Origin: UBA4644 sp964541085
Lineage (GTDB): Bacteria; Bacillota; Clostridia; Oscillospirales; Butyricicoccaceae
DNA: 64,000 nt
Direction: 5' to 3'
NCBI GenBank assembly: GCA_964541085.1
Contig: CAZIPA010000005.1
Location: 14,996 to 78,995 of the forward strand
The notes below the pieces were generated by a model, which saw only the letters and a list, made by a program, of their open reading frames with translations, had not been told where the DNA came from and ran no database searches. Position 1 is the first letter of the stretch. Each line of letters begins with the position of its first letter. Of the stretch, positions 58,542-64,000 are shown in pieces. The position numbers and the translations under genes are program-made.

Positions 58542-61208
58542 TTACTGCTGACGGCCGCTGCGGCCCGGTTTTTTGTCCAGCAGCTGACCGATGGTACTGC
58601 CGTGCCCGGCCCGGGCCCGGTATTGCCGGACGATCTGGCTGATTTCCGTATGGGTTTGCAGCACCTCACTGCGAAATGCCAGCGACGGCACCCGCACAGC
58701 GCCGTGGCCCAGAATAATCAGCTGCTCCATACCGTCGGAGGTGGCCACCCGCACCCGGTATTTTTTGCCCATTTCATAGGTGACTTTTTCAATATACATA
58801 TCGGCAGTTTCCGCCTCTTTGGTGTAAACGATGCTGATGTTGTGATATTTTTCAACAGAGCCGGGGTTGTTCGGCACCCTGTATGCGTCAAACACCAGAA
58901 TCAGTCCGCACTTGCGATAGCCCTGATAATTACAGAGAATATCCGCCAGCGACTGCCGTGCGGCCTCCAGACTTTCCGCTGCCAGACTCTTCAGCTCGTC
59001 CCAGGAAAAAATGATATTGTAGCCGTCCACCAGCACATATTCCGGAAGCTGCTGCACCGGCGTGCGTGGGTGTGGCGCAGGCTCGTCAAAGGTCACATCC
59101 TGCTTCCGCGGAATAAACTCCCGGCGACGCACGGCTCCATAGGTGCGTTCATAAATGGCCTGAAGCTCCTTGTCCTCCTCCACCGTGCCACGATAGGCAC
59201 CCATGCTGCGGGAACGGGGGGCGCTTTCCTGCTCCGGCATGGTCTGCTGTCTGGGCAGAGCACTCTCCAGATGCATATGCTCCGGCACCTGATCCCAGGG
59301 CACAACGAACCCGGCTCCATGGGCACAGAAAACGGAGTCCGGCGTATTTTCCAGATCGTTTTCCGGCTGGTAGTTGCAAGCCTCCAGCACGGCCCACTGA
59401 TCCCGGCAGGGCTCATAGCCGCGCACCTGAAGAGACAACCGTCCCCGGCCCCGGGTATAGGCGGCGATCTCCATGGTATAATCCCGCATGGCAGCTACAG
59501 GAGCCCAGCCCTTCAGCACTGTAAAGTCATCTTCCTGTACAGGTGCTTCGCACACGCCGCCCATCTGCTGCACATCGGTCAGCGCCCGTCCTGCATTGGC
59601 GCAGGGCACCCGCAGGGTAAAATCGTAGCAGGGCTCCAGCAGAATGCTGTTGGCCTGCATCAATCCCTGCCGCACCGCACGATAGGTGGCCTGTCGGAAA
59701 TCGCCGCCCTCCGTATGCTTCAGGCTGGCCTTGCCGGTCAGCAGGGTAATGCACATATCGGTAATAGGTGAGCCTGTCAGCACACCCAGATGCTGTTTTT
59801 CCTCCAGATGGGTCAGGATCAGACGCTGCCAGTTCAGATCCAGTACATCCGTGCTGCAGGCGCTGTCAAACACCAGTCCCGAGCCTCTTTCTCCCGGCTG
59901 GAGCAACAGATGCACCTCCGCATAATGGCGCAGCGGTTCAAAGTGGCCTACGCCCTCCACGGTGTCGGTGATGGTCTCCCGATAGACCACGCTGCCCGGC
60001 CCGAAGGTGGCCTCCAATCCGAATCTGTCCCGCATCAGCCGCTGAAGCACCTCCAGCTGCACCTCGCCCATCAGCTGCACATGAATCTCCTGTAACTGCT
60101 CATTCCACAGAATGTGCAGCATGGGATCCTCTTCCTCCAGCTGGGAAAGGAGACGCATAGTTTCCGGCAGATTGCATTCCGGCGGCAGCAGCAGCTGATA
60201 GGTCAGCACCGGCTGAAGAGCCGGAGGCTCTCCGCTCTGCTCCGTGCCAAAGCCCTGTCCCGGGGCAGACTGGCTCAAACCGGTAACGGCACACACCGTC
60301 CCTGCCTCCGCCTGCTCCACCGTCCGATATTTCGCGCCGGAATACAGACGAATCTGATCCACCTTTTCCTCCCAGTGCCCGTTTTTTCCGCTGCCGGAAA
60401 GCAGGGTTTTCACCTTCAGCGTACCGCCCGTGACCTTCATCCAGGTGAGGCGTGTTCCCTGTGCGTCCCGGGAAATTTTATAGGCCCGCAGTCCCAGCGT
60501 GTCCGGATATTGCAGCTCCTGCGTATAAACGGAAAGATCCTCCAGCAGCTGCTGCACGCCCTCCAGCTTCAGCGCAGAGCCAAACCGGCAGGGATAGACC
60601 TTTCGGGCCGCCACGGCCTCCCGAATCTCCCAGTCCTTCAGCCGTCCCGCCGTCAGATAGCGCTCCAGCAGGCTCTCATCACACAGCGACAGCTGCTCCT
60701 GAAAGGCCGGTGTATCCTGCTGGCCAAAATCCACGCACCGGTCACTGAGCCGGGATTGCAGCTCATGCAGCAGCCGTTCCCGGTCGGCGCCTGCCAGATC
60801 CATTTTGTTGATAAATAAAAAGGCGGGAATCTCATAGCGCTCCAGCAGCCGCCACAATGTCTCCGTATGGCTCTGTACGCCGTCGGTTCCGCTGATGACC
60901 AGAATGGCATAATCGAGGATTTGCAGCGTGCGCTCCATCTCCGTGGAAAAATCCACATGGCCGGGAGTATCCACCAGTGTGATCTCCACCTCCGGCAGCT
61001 CCAGCCGGGCCAGCTTGGAAAAAATCGTAATGCCCCGCTCCCGCTCCAGCGCATTGTTGTCCAGAAACGCATTGCCGTGATCTACTCTTCCCAGACGGCC
61101 GATTCCGCCGCCCGCATACAAAAGGCCCTCGGAAAGCGTGGTTTTTCCCGCGTCTACATGGGCCAGAATGCCGACACTGATTCGCTTTTTTGCTTTCTGT
61201 TCGCCCAT
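58542..61208 (-). CDS. TetM-like translation GTPase fused to a YacP/Rae1-type NYN nuclease domain
   Basis: 888 residues. The N-terminal two-thirds is an EF-G/TetM-type GTPase: P-loop AHVDAGKTT at 16-24, ERERGITIFS, DTPGHVDFS, NKMDLAG, then domains II-V up to about 640. A linker of about 80 residues leads to an NYN domain at 724-866 with acidic residues in VDGYNIIF (Asp728), VFDAYR, ETADMYIE and TSDGMEQ, as in YacP/Rae1, the ribosome A-site endoribonuclease. Related fusions occur in Firmicutes and are often labelled tetracycline-resistance proteins. A role in acting on stalled ribosomes and cutting mRNA is inferred. ATG 61208 follows AAAGGAG. Confidence 0.9.
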   Translation of the reverse strand: MGEQKAKKRISVGILAHVDAGKTTLSEGLLYAGGGIGRLGRVDHGNAFLDNNALERERGITIFSKLARLELPEVEITLVDTPGHVDFSTEMERTLQILDYAILVISGTDGVQSHTETLWRLLERYEIPAFLFINKMDLAGADRERLLHELQSRLSDRCVDFGQQDTPAFQEQLSLCDESLLERYLTAGRLKDWEIREAVAARKVYPCRFGSALKLEGVQQLLEDLSVYTQELQYPDTLGLRAYKISRDAQGTRLTWMKVTGGTLKVKTLLSGSGKNGHWEEKVDQIRLYSGAKYRTVEQAEAGTVCAVTGLSQSAPGQGFGTEQSGEPPALQPVLTYQLLLPPECNLPETMRLLSQLEEEDPMLHILWNEQLQEIHVQLMGEVQLEVLQRLMRDRFGLEATFGPGSVVYRETITDTVEGVGHFEPLRHYAEVHLLLQPGERGSGLVFDSACSTDVLDLNWQRLILTHLEEKQHLGVLTGSPITDMCITLLTGKASLKHTEGGDFRQATYRAVRQGLMQANSILLEPCYDFTLRVPCANAGRALTDVQQMGGVCEAPVQEDDFTVLKGWAPVAAMRDYTMEIAAYTRGRGRLSLQVRGYEPCRDQWAVLEACNYQPENDLENTPDSVFCAHGAGFVVPWDQVPEHMHLESALPRQQTMPEQESAPRSRSMGAYRGTVEEDKELQAIYERTYGAVRRREFIPRKQDVTFDEPAPHPRTPVQQLPEYVLVDGYNIIFSWDELKSLAAESLEAARQSLADILCNYQGYRKCGLILVFDAYRVPNNPGSVEKYHNISIVYTKEAETADMYIEKVTYEMGKKYRVRVATSDGMEQLIILGHGAVRVPSLAFRSEVLQTHTEISQIVRQYRARAGHGSTIGQLLDKKPGRSGRQQ

Positions 61209-61318
61209 GGCAGAATCTCCTTTCTGTTTCAGATACACAGTTTAACAGCAGAAAAGCCACAGATCACGCCTGCGCAATGATCGGCGGCTGTTTTGTCTGC
61301 ATGATTTCCATGCGCTTT

Positions 61319-61912
61319 TCAGCGCTTTTTCCCCCGGCCTCCGGTGTGAAGCGGCTTTTTCCGCACGGAAAAGCCAAAGGTGCCCAGCTGCTTGCCCAAA
61401 GTAAAATACGCCCCGTGAGCATAGGCCAGCAGTCCGCATTTTTCCATATGCAGCGCACCCTTTTCATCCACAAACCGGGGATCCACATCCACGGCCGTGA
61501 TCTCCGCAAGGAACATATCGTGGCTTCCCAGATGGAGGGTTTCCCGGACACGGCACTCTAAAGACACGGGACACTCTGTAATTGCAGGAGCCTTTACAGT
61601 GAAGGCCGCTTCAGGCGTAAGCCCGGCAAGGGCAAACTTATCCCCGTCTCTGCCGGATTTGACGCCGCACAGATCCACTGCACGGGCAATGCTCTCACAG
61701 GGCAGGTTGATGACAAACTCGCCCGTCTCTGCAATCATGTGGTGAGAATAGCGTTCCGGCCGGACGGAGACATAGGTCATCGGCGGATCGGAGCAGACAA
61801 TGCCCGTCCACGCTGCCGTCAGCACATTATATTCTCCCTGAAAATCACCGCAGCTCACCAGAGCGGGCGGCGCCGGTGCCAGCAGCGTTCCGGCCTTCCA
61901 TTGCAGCTTCAT
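61319..61912 (-). CDS. Flavin reductase-like domain protein
   Basis: 197-residue FMN-binding flavin reductase-like protein. Begins MKLQWKAGTLLAPAPPALVSC, with DPPMTYVSVRPERYSHHMI, GEFVINLPCESIARAVDLCG and SLECRV; the C-terminal part carries LGSHDMFLAEITAVDVDP. Such proteins supply reduced flavin or act as NADH:flavin oxidoreductases; a partner is not encoded nearby. The long open frame upstream is 6S RNA sequence, and the ATG at 61912 has AAAGGA before it. Confidence 0.88.
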   Translation of the reverse strand: MKLQWKAGTLLAPAPPALVSCGDFQGEYNVLTAAWTGIVCSDPPMTYVSVRPERYSHHMIAETGEFVINLPCESIARAVDLCGVKSGRDGDKFALAGLTPEAAFTVKAPAITECPVSLECRVRETLHLGSHDMFLAEITAVDVDPRFVDEKGALHMEKCGLLAYAHGAYFTLGKQLGTFGFSVRKKPLHTGGRGKKR

Positions 61913-61928
61913 AAGCGTATCCTTTCTG

Positions 61929-61950
61929 AAAAAGCCCGCCGTGGGCGGGC
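61929..61950 (-). terminator. Rho-independent terminator downstream of the 6S-like RNA
   Basis: Minus strand GCCCGCC, 3-base loop, GGCGGGC, then TTTTTC. It lies about 25 bases past the proposed 3' end of the 6S-like RNA and just before the flavin reductase ribosome site. Confidence 0.8.
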
Positions 61951-61974
61951 CTGTTTGTGTTGCTGTGTCAAGAT

Positions 61975-62164
61975 AAAAGCCCCGTCTGGCGGAGTGCGGA
62001 TGTGTTAAATAACCCGCAGCAGCAGGTGGGCAAGCTGTCGCTCCTTTAATCGGCTCCCAACTTCCGCGTTTTTCACGGGAGGTCTGCCAACGGGGAACGA
62101 ACCCGCAATCCCGAATAACACATTGTAGGTTAAATAAGGAAATCCGCACCCCGCCAAACGGGGC
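61975..62164 (-). ncRNA. ssrS: 6S RNA-like
   Basis: About 190 bases with no convincing gene. The ends form a 23-bp stem: GCCCCGTTTGGCGGGGTGC plus GGAT at 5' pairs with the 3' end. Read on the minus strand the two non-identical positions are G-U pairs, but on the plus strand they would be A-C mismatches, which sets the strand. Inside, a CGTTGGCAGACCTCCCG segment and the TTAAAGGAGCGACAGC segment resemble the two sides of the 6S central bubble. 6S RNA binds sigma-A RNA polymerase as an open-promoter mimic. No tool check of the fold was possible. Confidence 0.7.
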
Positions 62165-62173
62165 TTTTTTCAG

Positions 62174-62482
62174 TTACTGCACCGGCGTATCCCCGCCGTC
62201 TTCCTCATCCTCGAAGGTTTCCTCCAGACGCTCGGAGAAAATCTGGAACATTTCGGCCTCTTCGTCCTCATCGTCCAGCGTCACCAGCATCTCTTCCCCG
62301 TCGTCCTCCAGCTCGACCTTCATAATAATCAGCTCATAGGCATCGTCCAGAGACATCTCCGTGGGGAGAAAGGCCATATAGGTCTGGCCGTTATATTCCA
62401 CCGTGTCCAGATGCTCCAGCTCGATCTCCTGTCCGTCTTCATCGGTAAGCACTACAAAATCATTGCCGTATTCGTCACTCAT
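62174..62482 (-). CDS. DUF1292 acidic protein
   Basis: 102 residues, about a third Asp and Glu. DUF1292 core: DFVVLTDEDGQEIELEHLDTVEYNGQTYMAFLP (in parts: VVLTDEDG, YNGQTYMAF), then a strongly acidic tail to the C-terminus. Family function unknown; homologues in Firmicutes often lie near yqgF-alaS, which is not the case here. CAGGAGG precedes ATG 62482 and a consensus promoter lies upstream. Its transcript could run on into the 6S-like RNA. Confidence 0.9.
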   Translation of the reverse strand: MSDEYGNDFVVLTDEDGQEIELEHLDTVEYNGQTYMAFLPTEMSLDDAYELIIMKVELEDDGEEMLVTLDDEDEEAEMFQIFSERLEETFEDEEDGGDTPVQ

Positions 62483-62511
62483 AAAACAGGCCTCCTGTGC
62501 GTTGTGTTTCT

Positions 62512-62540
62512 ATTATAGCCGATTCCCGGAGAAAATGCAA
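62512..62540 (-). promoter_or_regulatory. Sigma-A-type promoter of the DUF1292 gene
   Basis: Minus strand TTGCAT, 17-base spacer, TATAAT, about 30 bases before the ATG. It may also supply transcription of the 6S-like RNA. Confidence 0.78.
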
Positions 62541-62578
62541 CGGTCTTCTTTGTCGATCCTGCGAATTTCTGCTTTCTG

Positions 62579-63718
62579 TCAGCGGCCCGGCGTAATGCTG
62601 CCCAGCACCACCGGCATTTTCGCACCGGTGGCCGAGGGAAGATTGCCCGGTCTACGGCACATGGTCTCATAGCCCAGCACCGCGAAGGCCACAGCCTCCT
62701 TGCTGTCTCCCGGCAGTCCCGCATCCTCCGTGCGGCCGATCCGGCATTCCGGCAGCTCCTGCGCCAGCATTTTCCGCAGTGCGGGATTCCGTGCGCCGCC
62801 GCCGCACAGCAGCACCTCATCGGGCAGCTGCGGCAAAAATCTGCGATAAGCATCCGCCGTGCTGCGGGCAGTAAAGGCCGTCAGCGTAGCCAGAATCGTC
62901 TCTTTGCTCTCCCCTGCCAGCTCCTGCAAATAGCCTGTACAGCGCTGTACACCAAACAGCTCCCGTCCGGTGGATTTGGGCGGCTGCATGGAAAAATAGG
63001 GTTCCTCTGCCATCCATCGTGCCAGCACATCCTCCCGCACCTGTCCGGCCAGCGCAAGCTTGCCATCCCAGTCACAATGCAGTTTGCCTTCGGTCAGTAC
63101 CTCTGCCGCCCGATCCAGCAGCATATTGCCCGGACCGGTATCAAAGCCCAGCTGCGCACCCTTTCCGCCGGCAGGCAGCCAGGATACATTGCCGATGCCG
63201 CCGATATTCTGCACGGCACGGCTTTTTTCCGGATGGGTCAGCAGCAGCGCATCCACAAAGGGCACCAGCGGTGCGCCCTGTCCTCCGGCTGCCATGTCCC
63301 GGCTGCGAAAGTCGGAAACTACGGTAACGTCGGTTCGCTGCGCAATGACAGCGGGATTTCCCAGCTGCAAGGTAGAGGGCACGCCCATACCGCTGTTCGG
63401 CGGAATGTGCCAGACCGTCTGGCCGTGTGAGCCGATAAAATCTACCTGTTCCGGCTGAAGCTTTGCCGCTGCAATGGCTTGCAGTGCCGCCTGCGCAAAG
63501 GCTTCACCCAGCGAAAAATTCAGCTGGCACAGCAGGTCTACCCGGCCCGTCTCCGGTCGGAATGCCTGAAAAATCTGTTCCCGCAGCTCCGGCTCCAGCG
63601 GACGGGTGGTAAAGCTCAACAGCTCCCATTCCAGCATGGGCGGCGCGCCGGAAAGCCGAACACAGGCTGCGTCCATACCGTCGGCGCTGGTGCCGCACAT
63701 CAGACCAACGCCGATCAT
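62579..63718 (-). CDS. anmK: Anhydro-N-acetylmuramic acid kinase
   Basis: Phosphorylates and hydrolyses 1,6-anhydro-MurNAc during cell wall recycling. 379 residues with the ATP-binding LMCGTSADGMDAACV at 7-21, FIGSHGQTVWHIP, NIGGIGNVSWLP and a C-terminal LLCGGGARNPALRKML. The ATG overlaps the upstream hydrolase stop by four bases. Pairing with a beta-lactamase-family hydrolase gene is common in clostridial wall-recycling clusters. Confidence 0.97.
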   Translation of the reverse strand: MIGVGLMCGTSADGMDAACVRLSGAPPMLEWELLSFTTRPLEPELREQIFQAFRPETGRVDLLCQLNFSLGEAFAQAALQAIAAAKLQPEQVDFIGSHGQTVWHIPPNSGMGVPSTLQLGNPAVIAQRTDVTVVSDFRSRDMAAGGQGAPLVPFVDALLLTHPEKSRAVQNIGGIGNVSWLPAGGKGAQLGFDTGPGNMLLDRAAEVLTEGKLHCDWDGKLALAGQVREDVLARWMAEEPYFSMQPPKSTGRELFGVQRCTGYLQELAGESKETILATLTAFTARSTADAYRRFLPQLPDEVLLCGGGARNPALRKMLAQELPECRIGRTEDAGLPGDSKEAVAFAVLGYETMCRRPGNLPSATGAKMPVVLGSITPGR

Positions 63719-64000
63719 CGGACATCCGCCGCCTTTGTGCAGGTATCCGCATGGTCAATCGCAGAGATCAGCTCCTCCACGATTCCCTTCCGGCGGCTGC
63801 CCAGTGTACGGTTTTCCCGACCGTTATATACATCATTGGTCAGCAGCGCAAAGCAAAGCTCCCGCTCCGGGTCGCACCAGGTGCAGGTTCCGGTAAAGCC
63901 GGTATGGCCAAAGCTGGGCCTGGACAGCGGGAAGGAATGGGCATCGGTATCCAAGATTCGCAGCTGCCACATGATTCCCCGGCGATCCCAGCGGTTCATC
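63715..64000 (-). CDS. Beta-lactamase/penicillin-binding-family serine hydrolase, C-terminal part
   Basis: Only the 3' end is in the window; the gene continues beyond the right edge, and the ATG at 63999 is probably internal. The visible segment SFGHTGFTGTCTWCDPERELCFALLTNDVY is the C-terminal part of the serine beta-lactamase-like fold (HTG as the KTG-type motif). The catalytic SxxK lies outside the window. Translationally coupled to anmK; role in peptidoglycan recycling is inferred from that. Confidence 0.8.
   Translation of the reverse strand, partial: MNRWDRRGIMWQLRILDTDAHSFPLSRPSFGHTGFTGTCTWCDPERELCFALLTNDVYNGRENRTLGSRRKGIVEELISAIDHADTCTKAADVR

Noticed and set aside
58542..61208. Calling the GTPase a tetracycline resistance gene (tetM/tetO/tetW).
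   Set aside because: The sequence is about 250 residues longer than TetM because of the NYN domain, it lacks any mobile-element context, and it is operonic with rsmA.
62060..62125. A tRNA T-arm-like GGTTCGTTCC on the minus strand.
   Set aside because: No anticodon arm, acceptor stem or CCA-side pairing of a tRNA surrounds it; the long terminal stem fits a 6S-type RNA better.
61913..62149. An N-terminal extension of the flavin reductase through an open frame to 62149.
   Set aside because: The upstream codons lie in the 6S-like RNA and a terminator; a good ribosome site and family-like start are at 61912.

Overview
The window reads as a chromosomal segment of a fairly GC-rich, spore-forming-lineage Clostridia bacterium, most likely Oscillospiraceae/Ruminococcaceae. 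The gene orders are Firmicutes ones: cdaA-cdaR, yicC-remA-gmk-rpoZ-priA-def-fmt-rsmB-rlmN-prpC-prkC-rsgA, and yqfC-yqfD-phoH-ybeY-era-yqzL-recO-mutS2. Sporulation-type genes (yqfC, yqfD, ylbJ, a CwlD-like amidase) are present, the cell wall genes are Gram-positive, and most genes carry strong GGAGG ribosome binding sites. Nearly everything is on the minus strand. The plus strand holds only a CNNM transporter, ylbJ, a small Cys-rich protein and a restriction-modification remnant. No rRNA, tRNA, CRISPR array or insertion sequence was recognised.

Layout. 1-15760 is one long minus-strand operon driven by a promoter before cdaA. It runs from c-di-AMP synthesis (cdaA, cdaR) through an FAD oxidoreductase, yicC, remA, gmk, rpoZ, priA, def, fmt, a zinc protease, rsmB, rlmN and the PP2C/PASTA-kinase pair into rsgA. 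15788-20834 holds a cysteine desulfurase with a DUF3343 carrier-like protein, ispF/ispD, a CarD regulator, a hypothetical membrane-anchored protein and an rRNA methyltransferase. 20896-27223 holds radA, a CwlD-like amidase, a small membrane protein, yajC, tgt, rmuC and a glycerophosphodiester phosphodiesterase. 27240-31978 holds two tandem 754-755-residue lipoproteins joining an N-terminal propeller-like region to a solute-binding domain; one is split by an in-frame stop, and they share a 644-bp identical tract. 32074-33674 is a CNNM transporter behind an attenuator-like leader.

33689-39826 holds the 5-oxoprolinase genes pxpABC, a coiled-coil protein, coaD, rsmD, uvrC and an HPr-like protein with Tyr in place of the active-site His. 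39930-47091 is the mutS2-recO-yqzL-era-ybeY-phoH-yqfD-yqfC cluster, with ylbJ divergent. 48371-50495 is a decayed, AT-richer restriction-modification island. 50619-54390 is a two-component system with a putative lipoprotein and a VanY-type carboxypeptidase. 54403-58530 holds a DUF3841 protein, an SGNH hydrolase, GTP-type PEP carboxykinase and rsmA. 58542-64000 holds a TetM-like GTPase fused to a YacP/Rae1-type NYN nuclease domain, a flavin reductase-like protein, a 6S-like RNA, a DUF1292 protein, anmK and the 3' end of a beta-lactamase-family hydrolase.

The most interesting signals are the leader/attenuator before the CNNM transporter, the Tyr15 HPr, the GTPase-NYN fusion, the gene-conversion-like tract in the lipoprotein pair, the broken restriction-modification island, the 6S-like RNA, and a hairpin that carries the ribosome binding site of a downstream gene in its 3' arm.
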